The notes under the pieces are model-generated. The model made no database searches. It had not been told where the DNA came from and worked only from the letters and a program-made list of their open reading frames with translations. Shown piece after piece: positions 28,555 through 39,075 of a stretch of DNA of 64,000 bases; within the stretch, counting starts at the first letter, position 1, and each line of letters opens with the position of its first letter. The position numbers and the translations under genes are program-made. The stretch is taken from NCBI GenBank assembly GCA_037178855.1, contig JASJZC010000001.1:5022001-5086000 (forward strand). The letters are read 5' to 3'. This DNA is from Oscheius sp. JU75. Its lineage: Eukaryota > Nematoda > Chromadorea > Rhabditida > Rhabditidae.

Positions 28555-29657
28555 ATGAATCAACCTAAGCTCAACCTGTTGGACTTGCCAAACAAATGGA
28601 TTGTGGAGGTTGCCAAAAGGGTAAGTGTCTAATCTTATTGTCTTCTTGAGTTGAACATTCAGTTGCTTCCGGAGAACATTTCCCTCCTGGCCTCAACATG
28701 TCAGACCATGCATCAAATCTTGAAAGAGAGTAGAGGTACTTTCCTCAAAAGATTGAAATGTATTAAAATGTTTCATGGAAAAGTGGGTCAAAGTAGCTGT
28801 CTAACTGAGATATCTGTTTAGAACAAAGAGAAGAACATGTTGGACAATCATCATTGCATCTACCATTGCATTTATTTCGAGGATTTCAAAGTAAGACTGT
28901 TCCTAGTGAATTTAGAGAGTTCATTTCAGAACGAGGAAGATATCAGGGAAATTGTCGTACGACTCATTGAAAATCGGATTTTTGCCGATCACATCACGAC
29001 TACTGGACAGTGTCCAGTCATTCCGGAAATCTTCGAGTTGAGGCCCAAAGGACTAATCTGTAAGAAGGTGTTTGACTTGAATCTTCTGCCAAAGTACGAA
29101 ATGGTTAGTAGATTGGAAGTGAAGAGACGCCTGTGCTTCAGAGCAATATTTATATTGGTGCAGTCAATCCAAAGGACTTCGAGGAGCTTGCTCTTCAACT
29201 ACTTTCTCGTGGCAAAGACGTGCATCTTCGGATTGATGATCCGACTCGACAGGCTGGCTACGCTATCGACGTCACAGTCCCGATAGCTAATATCGCCTCG
29301 AAACTATCGTCTTTTGAAGGATCCCGTTTCAAACTGGGAGAGTCTCCAATCATTTTCGACGCCGTTCGTTTCAAGACCATTTACAGAGCTCCTTACGTGG
29401 AGTTCAGTTTTGAAGACTTCTGCTTCTATCCGAACCGATGCGAGATTACAGCCAGCTTCTACCCTGTTCGCGGAGGAGCTGTTGTGATTCTGTTCGACGA
29501 CTACAATGGAAAAAAAGGAATCGTTCTCATGAAGTTTTGTTCATCTGTCCCGGAAGCAGACGACTTCGTAAGACGCTCTCTGACAGGATGTGGAGCGAAT
29601 GATTACAACTTTGAGGCGTGGTTTCCACAAGAACTGCTCACTTCTGTCTTTGGCTAA
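28555..29657 (+). CDS. F-box protein, nematode-type
   Basis: The N-terminus holds an F-box-like segment ('LDLPNKWIVEVAKRLLPENI' then 'SLLASTCQTMHQIL'), the SKP1-binding module of SCF ubiquitin ligases. A roughly 250-residue C-terminal part follows, resembling the divergent substrate-side domains of nematode F-box families ('YEMSNIYIGAVNPKDFEELA', 'FRTIYRAPYVEFSFEDFCF'-like text near 29,370-29,430), without leucine-rich or WD repeats. The last exon is long and uninterrupted, ending 'FPQELLTSVFG'. The start is the ATG at 28555; splice sites at about 28,620, 28,735, 28,890 and 29,103 keep the frame. The substrate is unknown. Confidence 0.7.
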
Positions 29658-29758
29658 ACGAAATAAACTTTTTCCAATAACCAATTCGGTGGCTACTCCA
29701 TAACGTTCACTTTTGTCATACAGTTCATTAGAATATCCACTTGTGTAAATGAGGGTCG

Positions 29759-29766
29759 TATAAAAG
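29759..29766 (+). promoter_or_regulatory. TATA box of small secreted peptide gene
   Basis: TATAAAAG, 39 bases before the ATG at 29798, which sits in AGCCACCATG. Confidence 0.6.
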
Positions 29767-29797
29767 GGACGATTTCCTCCCCACTCTCCAAGCCACC

Positions 29798-29965
29798 ATG
29801 CGTCTTCTTCTCTTGTTCAGCTGCCCCCTGTGCTCTCTAAAACCACGCCAATTTCAGATTCACGGACTCGCTGCTATCTTCTCCTTCGCCGAGGGAAAGC
29901 CCAACTGCAGTACCAGAAACTGCAAAAAAGAAAATGCGTCAACTACCATTGTCAACAAGTTTTGA
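29798..29965 (+). CDS. Small secreted peptide, 55 residues, unknown
   Basis: A single uninterrupted frame with promoter support: TATA box at 29759, then ATG in a strong context. The peptide opens 'MRLLLLFSCPLCSLKPRQFQ', continues with a second hydrophobic stretch 'IHGLAAIFSFAEGKPNC', and ends in a basic, Cys-containing tail 'STRNCKKENASTTIVNKF'. An internal GTGCTC...TTTCAG could be a 24-base pseudo-intron, but removing it shifts the frame, so I read it unspliced. Probably secreted after cleavage near 'FAEG'. No family recognised. Confidence 0.5.
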   Translation: MRLLLLFSCPLCSLKPRQFQIHGLAAIFSFAEGKPNCSTRNCKKENASTTIVNKF

Positions 29966-30518
29966 AGTTTTGTGACGTAAGTGCGCTATGACTGTGCCGG
30001 AAAAAAGACAAAATATACTGTTGCATAGTCAAAAGACTGGAGCTTTCGAATCTGAGTTCCTCGGGACTACCTCAAATCCTAGTCAAAGTGGGAGAGAAAA
30101 GTAACCAAAAGAGTGGAAAAGTGTCGCCTTTTGGAGAAAGTAGAAATTCATGAGCGAAAGGTAACCAAAAGTCAGTGCGACAGTAGAACAAACTTTGTAG
30201 AAAGTGTAAATACCTGACCTGTGATTGTTGGAGATGAACTGCACAAGAGAGCAACTGGCGGGCAGGCCTAATGAACTGGAGTTACAAAGTTGACAAAACT
30301 TGACAAGATTTTTTAATTCGAGTTCGCTTCTGACGCGTTTCGACAAGTCAAGAGCGACAAGACAACAAGGTCTGCGTTGAATTCTGGAATTCTCACTTTG
30401 TCACAAGTCGTGTTGATGCGGGATTACCGATTAAATAACTACCAAACAGCTCAAAACGACCAAACAAAGTCAGATTGAAATTGAATTGAATTGTATTTTA
30501 TTGTGATGTTGATAAGAA
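29966..30518. other. Intergenic stretch, nothing supported
   Basis: Low-complexity A/T- and G/A-rich sequence between the small peptide gene and the stop of the minus-strand unknown gene. No gene, RNA or repeat structure is visible. Confidence 0.4.
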
Positions 30519-30960
30519 CTACTCGGTCAGGATGTCACTGCCTTTGCGAATTCCAATGTCCACGTGGAAACAAGTTGCATCGTTGACTACGGTCCCGTTG
30601 AAGATGTACTGCTCTATGAAATTGCAACTGAAACTTAAATCCCGATGTCCTAGGTTAATGTCTACCAGCTGGTAAAAGTCCGTACCCCTTCTTTCAAGTG
30701 ACTCTTACCTTGTTGACAAGGATAATCGGGTACGTAGAGGCTATTTTTTCCGCACAAGATAGTGAGACGTTTCGAGCCAGTCAACTCACCGTCTCTGAAA
30801 GCAATAATAAGATTCCTTCAAGAAGATGAGAAAAGACAGACATCCAGTCGACGGCCACTCCTCCACGTGCCACGAACTTCATGAATTCGGGGAGATGGTG
30901 GTCTTGACGGTTTTTCATCTGGTCAAATCCTCCACAAGCTCCCGATTTTGAGATGGACAT
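30519..30960 (-). CDS. Unknown cysteine-containing protein (3' part)
   Basis: Three exons join in frame by good donors: 'MSISKSGACGGFDQMKNRQD' to 'KFVARGGVAVDW', then 'DGELTGSKRLTILCGKNSLY' and 'VPDYPCQQ', then 'GHRDLSFSCNFIEQYIFNGT' to 'CFHVDIGIRKGSDILTE' (stop 30519-30521). Phases 2 and 1 match across both introns and codon use is regular, so it is probably real. Five cysteines and an N-glycosylation sequon (NGT) suggest a secreted or lumenal protein, but no signal peptide lies in these exons. The true first exon is probably upstream between 30,980 and 31,110 and I could not place it. Family not recognised. Confidence 0.55.
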
Positions 30961-31782
30961 TAGAATACCTGGTAGAACATCCAGAAGTGAAAGAGACCTA
31001 GAGAAGAAATAGAATCATCTAATGAGACCTTTTATTAGTTTCTCCCCATAGCTAATTTGGCCGATTAAAGTCGGAAGGCTCATTAATCTTCTGCTAGACA
31101 ACCATGTTTGAAGAAGGATTCAAAAAGAATTTCCCCATCTTTTGATCACGTGAGTGTTGTTTACCAGAAGGGACGTAGACTCACCCCGCCTCGAAAATAT
31201 ATACGACAAGGACGAAAACAGAAGGGCAGAGCCAGTATAAATAGGCAGAGGCCGGAGTCTCTTGTTGACGAAGCTCTTGTTGCTCTTCACGTGATCTCTG
31301 TTTTCGGGTTTTCTGCTTGAAGCTCTTTCTCCCTCCAAAGAGATATCCATACCTCTGTCCTCTTTTGTTTGGTAACAGTCCAATGTTTCCAACGGCCTGA
31401 AACTCTGTTTCTTATCATATATTATCCTCTTATTAGTGAGTAGGAAAGTCTTCTTGATACATACATGTTGAGCTTCCGCCAACTCTAGATTCTTGCACTA
31501 CATGTGATGGTCTAGGAATGTATGTTAACCGCTTTCAACTTGTTTCTGCTATCTTCCTCTTACGGGTCTTTGTTTTAAAACTTGCTAAAAGATCCGTTTT
31601 AACTCTTTCAAGAGACATCTTTGATCCGTAGACAGTTAACATTGCAATTTTCAAGGATAGATTTTATAATATCCAAGTGAAATCCCTAGATTTGTTTTGC
31701 CAGTCAATATTCTCCCCAGTATTTTCCCATTTTACAATTATCCATTTCAAACCCAGTTTTCAGCTTACAAAACTACACAAAA
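30961..31782. other. Intergenic or 5' region, no supported gene
   Basis: It contains a TATAAATA motif near 31,236 and a minus-strand frame (31,120-31,482) without domains. It probably holds the first exon of the preceding minus-strand gene and the promoter of the repeat protein. Confidence 0.35.
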
Positions 31783-34700
31783 ATGCTTTCACAAGAAGAA
31801 TTTCCCGCCCTGTCTGCCCAGAAGCAGACAAGCCGTCAAGAACAACATGGTTGGTTACCCGATATTTGCACTTTCGATCTTGTTTGGGTTCTTTCCCGCC
31901 GCCGAGTCCGCAACAACATGCACTTTAGGGGGCAACAACAAAACACACGTGGTCGTTGTTCCCTCTCGTTATTGGGAAATTTCGGGAAGGCGGGCGGTGA
32001 CGAGAGATTTAGGGCAGAGATATGACTCTATAACTGGGAAACTTGTGTATTTAGTTAGGGAGTGTGAAAGATTATTTGGACATGCTTCTCACTTTTTAGC
32101 GGAACCAACCTCGTCTCCCATTGTGAACACCTTAAAAAGTGTCGGAGAGTCGATTCGCGACAATGCGGTCGCAGTCTGCCAGACTATCAAAGACGAGGTC
32201 TCCTCTTGTACCAAGACCAAAGAAACTGACGATGAGCAGCACGAAAAAGACGATATCTAACTTTTTTGTCCAAAACAATAAAACTTTCAAACTCTTGACT
32301 AATTGACAAAGTGAAGAAAAAAAAGAGTCCAATTTTTCCAAAACAATCCAATAAACAAAGTTATCTGGTAGTCTACTCACAACTTTCAGTCACTCGTACC
32401 ACTGCGACTACCCAAAGAACCAACATTTTGACTCCAGATCAAGCTGACCATCTCGTTTCTGGAATCACAGGCCATCGATGTATCTCTTCCTCTTTGAACT
32501 CTCTAATATTTACTTTTTAGTGGGAAATGCCGCAGTAGGAGAAGGTCTCGTCCAAGTGGCGGTCCCCCCAGGAGAGACAGTCGCCGTTTCGGGATCAATT
32601 GAAGGACAGCCGATTGCAAGAACGGTTGTCGCCTCACAGACAGGTATTTTAGCATTGTTTATTTTTCAAATAGAGATTCAGCACTCCCTGTTCGTGAAAT
32701 GGTCATCGTTGGGCAGACAGAAGAGATTGTTCCAGCAACCGTAGTCAAGAAGACGACCATCTTGGCAGAAACGCAGAGAATTCCGACGCAGACTTTGGTC
32801 AGACAAGAGGGTAAGTCCAGTGCTTTTCTCTAGAACTACAGTAAACTGTTCAGTTGACCGTACTTCAACTCTGACAGAGACTACAAAAGAAATCTCTAAG
32901 GAGGCAGTTGAAATAGCCAGTAAAACAGCCGGAATGGCAATCGACGCTACAGAAGCAGCTGCCTCAACTGTCTACAACAAGACTACCGAGGCTGGAGCCT
33001 TTGTGAGAGACACAGCAGCCTCTGCCGCTGAAACAGCCAAAGAAACTATCAAGGAAGGAGCTGAGGTGGTCGCTGAAAAGGCCCATGATCTCACTCTGGG
33101 AACTGCTGAGATGATTGGAACAGGAGTCGGACATGTGGCCAATGTTACTGAGGCCGCTGCTGAGAAGGCAGTCAACGCTGCCGAAACTGTGGCTGAGGGA
33201 ACCGCTGAAATTGTTGGAGGAGGAGCTGGTCTGATTGTAAATACAGCCACTGGAACAGCCGAACTGGCCAAGGATGCCACACTGGGAGCTGTTCATCTCG
33301 TCGAAGGTGCAGCTGAAACGCTCTACGACGCTGGAGCTGCTGTGGCCAACAAGGCCAAAGAAGAGTTCGAGGCTGCTGAAGAAATCGCCCACAACATTGT
33401 CATCGGAACTGCTGAAAAGATCGGAGCTGGTGCCGGACACGTCGCTAATGTGGCTGAGGCTGTCACTGACACTGCTTACAATGTTGTTACAGGTTAGAAA
33501 CAGATTACATCAGTTACAGTTTCGAACTTATAGGAACGGCCGAGCTCGCCAAGGACGTAACATTGGGAGCTGCCCATCTTACAAAAGATGTCACCGTGGG
33601 AACAGTTCATCTTGCGGAAAATGCTGTAGTCGGAACTGCCCATCTTGCTAAAGATGTCACCGTGGGAACTGCCACTCTGGCCAAAGACATCACCGTAGGA
33701 ACTGTCCAAAAGACAGCCCAGGTGGCCGGCGCTGGAGCTGGATTCCTGGTCAACACTGCCACGAGCATCGCCTCGACCGCAGCACATGTCGTTACAGGAA
33801 CCGTGAGTACAGTCGTAGGTGCCGCCTCGACTGCTGTCGAAATGGCCGGAGATGGAGCTAGTGCTGTCGTTCAAGGAGTTGTCGGACTGGGGGAAGCCGC
33901 CAAGGAAAAGATTCTCTCTCCTGCTGCTGAAGTGATCGCGAAGGAAGAGAAGATCGTAGAAGAAAAGATTGCCGAAGACTATTCAGTCTACGAGTCGGTA
34001 ATGAAGATAGAGGGCAAGGAGATCCACAAGGCTGAGAAGAAGGAGAAAGACATTGGAATCGACTTGGCGAATCCTGAAGGGGTCGTTCTGACTCAAGGAG
34101 TACGCTGGTCGAATCTCGCTGTAGCCGAGCCACCAGTCACTACTGTCGAGAGAGTGCCTGCCGAAATTATCACCGAGAGAACGACGTTCATTCCACCGAC
34201 TGGAGAGATTGTCACTGAAAAAGTCGGCCAAATCACTACCGGGTTCACTGGACTCGGACCTGCCACAGTCATCTCCTCGCACACAATTCCCTTGACCACG
34301 GAGAGAATTGAGCCGGATGTTGAGCCTCAGATAATTCAGCAAAGTTTCACTGGACTAGCTGGTCAGCCACAAAATCAAGGAATCACTAGCCTGACCAGTC
34401 AAGTCACCGCTGGAACTCTAGCACAAGGAGTGATCACCAGAGACTCTTTCGGTCAAGGACAGAGAGTCGAGCAACTTCGTTCCGAACAAGAGATTGTCAC
34501 TGGAAAGAACCCCGTCAATGGCCTCCCGAAAACCTTCAGCGGAGCTCTGAAGGAAGGACTCGAGGAGATGCCACCAGTTGCCAATCTTGAGGAGAAATCC
34601 TTCGCCACAGCTGTCAAGGAACCTATCCCGCAGGCCAGAAACATTCATCTGGAGAAGAAACCTCTGGAAGCAGATTTTCTCAGAGGAAGAGAAGAAGTCA

Positions 34701-35701
34701 GAAACATGACGGCTCTCCAGACATCGCGAGGCGGTGAGGACATCTATGGTGAGTCAAAGGAAAGATGTAAAACATTTCAGTTTAGGCTATGCTCCGGCTC
34801 ACGAGGCCGAACACTATGCCATCGAGAATAAGGACAAGATTCACGAGTCTCATCCGAGGGCTTTCGAAGGAGAGGGACACATGCCTGGTATGGGCAAAAA
34901 AAAAAGAAATAACATTCTGTGGTTTCAGGCTACTGCCCGAAAGGACCATCTATGGCTGCTCCGAGAGAGAAGACTTGGATCGCTTCTGTCCAGAGAGACA
35001 CCAGTCCCAAGTCCGGAACTGGATACATTACCGATGAATCGGAATCAGCTGCCGAAGCTGATAGTAAATGGCTAGATGAGGTGAGTACTTTGTCCCTTAT
35101 AGTGTTTCCTTGTATGACATAGTCTCAAGTCCACATTGTCATATTTTGTAGCAACCGTGGGAAAAGTTGTTTTTGAAGGGAGGCGCCAGTACTGAGCTGT
35201 CTGATCGTCTTCACGGTTCTGAGCTTATCAACAAGGAGGAGCGTGCTCGACATGGTAAATAACAAAGTGGTTTCCATTCACCACATACTTTAGACAGTTT
35301 GATGTCGGATGCTTCCTGGACTACAGACACCGATTTCCGCGACCGTACTGGCTCGACAAAATCCGCGTTGTCCTTCGGTTCTCCTATCAAGGAACACATG
35401 AAAACGGTAGACTCTGATGACGAAGGAATTCGTGAGGAACATGAAATTGTGGGTTCTCCTCTCTTTTTGATTCTAATAGTTTTTGAACCCTTGGTGTCGG
35501 CCGAAACTTTGTGTAACCTCTCTCACCAAAACATGTTTTTAGACCTCACTCGATGCCGATCTGGTTATGAACATTTTCCCAAAGAGCGGCGAAAAGGCCG
35601 TCCTCCCTATCGACAATACGATTGGAAAAGAAGCGATCCCGTTCGAACCAGTCGGACCCGAAGGAAAAATCGGAGCAGCACCTCTTCCTGAACTCGTCTA
35701 A
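31783..35701 (+). CDS. Large Ala-rich amphipathic repeat protein (perilipin/LEA-like 11-mers)
   Basis: Exon 1 reads 'MLSQEEFPALSAQKQTSRQE' and splices at 31849/32390 (phase 1) to 'VTRTTATTQRTNILTPDQAD'. A long exon series follows, dominated by alanine-rich amphipathic helix ('KEISKEAVEIASKTAGMAID', 'TAELAKDATLGAVHLVEGAA'). At 33,547-33,715 the helix becomes strict 11-residue repeats (LAKDVTVGTAH type), as in perilipins, apolipoproteins, synucleins and LEA proteins. The C-terminal third is non-repetitive and polar ('GEIVTEKVGQITTGFTGLGP', 'SDRLHGSELINKEERARH') and ends 'IGAAPLPELV'. Total about 1,000 residues with no signal peptide. Lipid-surface binding or protection during drying is inferred from the repeat period only. 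Splicing to exon 2 is predicted, not shown. Confidence 0.7.
31847..32260 (+). CDS. Alternative reading frame with signal peptide in intron 1
   Basis: The last three bases of exon 1 of the repeat protein are an ATG in another frame. It opens 137 codons through the intron: 'MVGYPIFALSILFGFFPAAE' (a classical signal peptide), then 'CTLGGNNKTHVVVVPSRYWE', 'YLVRECERLFGHASHFLAEP' and an amphipathic tail with two cysteines ('CQTIKDEVSSCTKTKE'), ending 'EQHEKDDI'. AATAAA follows the stop at about 32,276, so an intron-retained, early polyadenylated transcript could encode a secreted protein. The frame is open further upstream to 31,697. It could also be an independent gene. Family unknown. Confidence 0.45.
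   Translation: MVGYPIFALSILFGFFPAAESATTCTLGGNNKTHVVVVPSRYWEISGRRAVTRDLGQRYDSITGKLVYLVRECERLFGHASHFLAEPTSSPIVNTLKSVGESIRDNAVAVCQTIKDEVSSCTKTKETDDEQHEKDDI
33547..33715 (+). repeat. 33-bp tandem repeats encoding 11-mers
   Basis: Five successive 33-base units encode 11-residue blocks (LAKDVTLGAAH, LTKDVTVGTVH, LAENAVVGTAH, LAKDVTVGTAT, LAKDITVGTVQ). Related but diverged blocks occur upstream in the same gene. Confidence 0.8.
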
Positions 35702-35986
35702 ACTGTATCATCAATTGTAAATATTGTAAATATGGAGTATTTTTAAATAAACAATGATCAATCAATGTGTTCTTTATCGACAAAAAGAAAAATGTCAAAG
35801 TGATGAAACTTCCAGTTCGCCTCCAAGATTGACATCATCTTTGTGATCGCGAGGCTATCTTTACAGCCGCGAATGCTGATTTCCGCCATGCGAATAAAGT
35901 AGAAATTGTTATCTTTAGGGGTCGACTACATCGCTCAAACAGTGTTAAAAGGGCGCGCTTATCTTGAAATTGGAAGTCCAGAAGTC

Positions 35987-37148
35987 ATGCTTTTGCTCGC
36001 TCTGCTTCTTGTCCCTTCGATACTGGCAGACTGTCCTCCGGGATCCTTTTACGATGATTCCTTTAAAAAGTAGGTTGAATATTGTCCAAAAGAAACCTGT
36101 TCAGATGTTACAAGTACGTGAGTACTCCTGCCACTTTCTTAGCTGCCGAGAGTGCCTGTGCGGGCTCTGGAGGAAACTTGATTACGATAGGAGATGGTTT
36201 CGAGAACTCTTTTGTCATTGGAATGGCCAGGGGATCTGGGAATGTCTGGATCGGACTGTCCTATCTGATAGACAACCAATTCTCCTGGATCAGCGGAAAG
36301 AATTCTACCTACAGAGACTGGGCATCGGGATATCCCATGAGTCCCTCGACCCAGCAGTGTACAAACATTAGGGATACTGATAACAAATGGATGTGAGGCT
36401 TTCATGTGTTCAAGAAAACTAACATGTTTAGTAACGAGAAGTGTAGTGCCATGCATCCGTTTGTCTGTGAGATTGACCCGAACGCAGTACCGGCCAACTG
36501 TCCGACTGTGGCTCCCACTACCGCTGCTCCTTGTTGTTAGTCTTTTCCTTCGACTAAAAATATGGTCATTTTTCAGCTAATGTCGTCTGTGACGCCGGCT
36601 ACCAACTTTTGACTTCTACTTGCAAGTGCTACAAGGTGAGTTCTTACCTTAAAAAAATACTAAAAGCCTATTTCAGTTCGACAGTACTCTCCGAACTTTT
36701 ACTGCCTCCCAGGCGATCTGTCAAAACGATGGAGCGAGCTTGGTCAAGATAGATAACGATGAAGTTAACAACTTCCTTCTCTCCTTAACTGGATTCACCA
36801 GGACCGGACCCTGGATCGGAATCCAGTGTCCCACCATCACTGTCAGTAGCTGCACCTGGCCCGATGGTTCTACTGCCTCCTCATATTCAAATTTTGCTCC
36901 CGGAAATCCCAAAGCAGGATACAGCGGAGCCTACTTGTATGACATTTCCCAGTCTGACAGCAACTACGGAAAATGGATCTCTTACTCAGGATCGGGTACA
37001 GGCGGAGTTTTCTGTATGAAAGGTAAGACCCATCTGAACAAAGACAAACTTTTCCGTTTCAGATCCAAGAACTGTCACTGCCGTCTTGAACAGTGCCAAA
37101 GAAGAACGTCCCTCCAGACTGTACAGAGATCTCAAAAGAGAATTGTAA
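35987..37148 (+). CDS. Secreted double C-type lectin
   Basis: Signal peptide 'MLLLALLLVPSILA'. CTLD 1: 'KKCYKYVSTPATFLAAESAC', 'GFENSFVIGMARGSGNVWIG', 'QCTNIRDTDNKW', 'FVCEIDPNAVPANCP'. A Cys-rich linker follows ('VCDAGYQLLTSTCKCYK'), then CTLD 2 ('ASLVKIDNDEVNNFLLSL', 'SCTWPDGSTASSYSNFAPG', ending 'GGVFCMK') and a short basic tail ('PSRLYRDLKREL'). No EPN or QPD calcium motif is seen, so sugar binding is unproven. A GATA site (CTTATCTT, 35,958-35,965) and a TTAAAAGG box near 35,945 precede the start. It is an inverted near-duplicate of the lectin at 39,076-40,227: the first-domain core is identical over about 24 residues. Confidence 0.9.
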
Positions 37149-37636
37149 TGATAAAAGCTAAGCTTTAAACTTTTCTCTTTTCCTTTTTATCTATTCCTAC
37201 TTCAAAGAAGGAGCGACCTCCCGAAAATCAAAGGATGACATTCAATTATCAGTTGAGAGGCCAAGGGGTGCGAAAGTAATCAGATGATGAGAATAGGGAG
37301 AACACACAAATCGGGAAGTTCCCCGAATGGATTGACTCTATTGGAGCCACAAACCAACAAAAGGGGAGACTGATCGTTATGACGTTGTTTTCCGCCAAAA
37401 TTCACAGACACATGAAAAACATGACCTCCACTCATACTATTCTTTTAGCTGATCAGCATAATAGCTGTTCGGACAATCTGCGAGCATAAATCAATCAAAA
37501 TATTTTGACACAAAATGCTTTTTCCGGTCCAGCCTTATAAAAGTCGAAAACGAATGGGCAGTTTTGACCTGGTTCAACATATTTCCCACCTTTTTTCGCA
37601 CATTTTCCGGAGTCTAGTTTAATTGTATTTCGAAGT
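37149..37636. other. Intergenic stretch, probable promoter of GT31 gene
   Basis: No gene is supported. A minus-strand frame across 37,495-37,875 is a shadow of the glycosyltransferase exons plus flank. Confidence 0.4.
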
Positions 37637-39034
37637 ATGAACCCTGCTTTCAAATTAGCTGCCAAATTTGCATGTAAGTTGGGATTCGAAAAGATTTTGA
37701 TTGTAAAACTGTTACAGTATACCTCGTCTGTATATACAGCATAGTTTTTATGGTTATGCACCAAGATGACGGGTCTTCGCGAGTCAAAAGAACGGTCAAT
37801 TTGGAAGAGGAACCGCTGGCATCTGAATGTTTTCCGAGAAATACGAGCAGGCCGAGATCCGAAGAGGGAATTCATCGTCCCAATCAGCTCTACTACGAAT
37901 ATCTCATTTCAAAAGAACCTGAAGTGTAAGCCTCCTACAGTCTTTTGATTAATCTGGAATCACAGATTCGTCGAGAAGGCCCCAGAGATTGATCCAAATA
38001 CGAAAGTGATTATTGTTGCTCTCTCAAAGAATACCGATTACCAGGCTCGAAGCGATGTTCGAGAAAGCTGGGCCAATAGCGACAACCCATATATCAAGGT
38101 CTGAAGCTCTTTCGATAACTGAACAGCCGAGTTTAGAACAAATCCGCGACTGTGATCTTTCTCACGGGAGACGACAAGGAAGATATTGGTTGCCTGAATA
38201 ACGAGTTCGATGCCCATGGAGATTTGTTAGTGGCCAAGGCTCTGGACTCTTATAGAGGTCTCGTCTACAAACTGGTCATCGCGTTCCGGTATCTTTCAAA
38301 GAACTATCCCCAAGCTCATATCATGAAGATTGATCTCGACTGCATTTTGGATGTCACTGGAGTATGTTGCTCTTTTTTCTCGACTGAAGTCTATTTCCAG
38401 TTGATGGGTCTGCTGGATCAACAGAAGGATCCAGACTTTATTTACGGGTATTTGTTCTACAGCTCGAGACCGATTAGAGATCCAATTCATCAGTGGTTAG
38501 TTTTCTGATACCCTTTTCGTATTTCAACTTCAGGTACGTCCCCGAGTACGCCTTCAAGGGGCGACTGTACCCGTGGTACGTGAACGGAAACGTGTACATC
38601 ATCTCGGGAAAAAGTATGCAGAATCTACTTACCGCTCTTCGGGGAACACATGTAAAATTGCAAACTCTAAACGTTTTAAATCTCAAATTATAGGTGATTG
38701 AAATCGAGGATCTCTTCTTCACGGGTATTCTAAGAGAAAAGGTCAATGGAAAAATTGACCACATGCCTGGCTACAGGTTCGGAGTGGTAGGAAATTGAAC
38801 CAACTCAGTATAACCAGTCATATTCAGCCCGACTACATGCATTGTCCGGATGAAGAAGGACGAAGAATCATAGTTCACGGTATGGCTCGTGACAGAATAG
38901 TTGAGCGTTACAACGAGTTCATGAACTGGAAGCGATGGGACTGTTCGAATGATCCGAAGCCTTCAACAAAGGCGGAAGAGACAGCAACGGACAAGTTGCC
39001 CGAGCCCGTAGGAAAACGTAATAACCGATTATGA
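37637..39034 (+). CDS. GT31-family beta-1,3-glycosyltransferase
   Basis: Golgi type II membrane enzyme that transfers galactose or a related sugar. It starts 'MNPAFKLAAKFA'; the second exon completes the anchor ('LYLVCIYSIVFMVMHQ'). The lumenal domain has the GT31 landmarks in order: 'SDVRESWANSDN', 'VIFLTGDDKEDIGCLNNEFD', 'GDLLVAKALDSYRGLVYKLV', the metal-binding DxD as 'MKIDLDCILD', 'GYLFYSSRPIRDPIHQWYVP', 'YPWYVNGNVYIISGKSM' and the catalytic-region 'EIEDLFFTGIL'. The polar tail ends 'PVGKRNNRL'. The usual DDD triplet is DLD here. It sits between two inverted lectin duplicates and is convergent with the second, with only 41 bases between stops. Acceptor not predictable. Confidence 0.88.
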
Positions 39035-39075
39035 AATGCAATTGTAATATAAATATGAAATTCAATAAATCATGT

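Noticed and set aside
37495-37875. 126-codon minus-strand frame
   Set aside because: Opposite strand of the GT31 exons and flank; the plus-strand reading has the family motifs.
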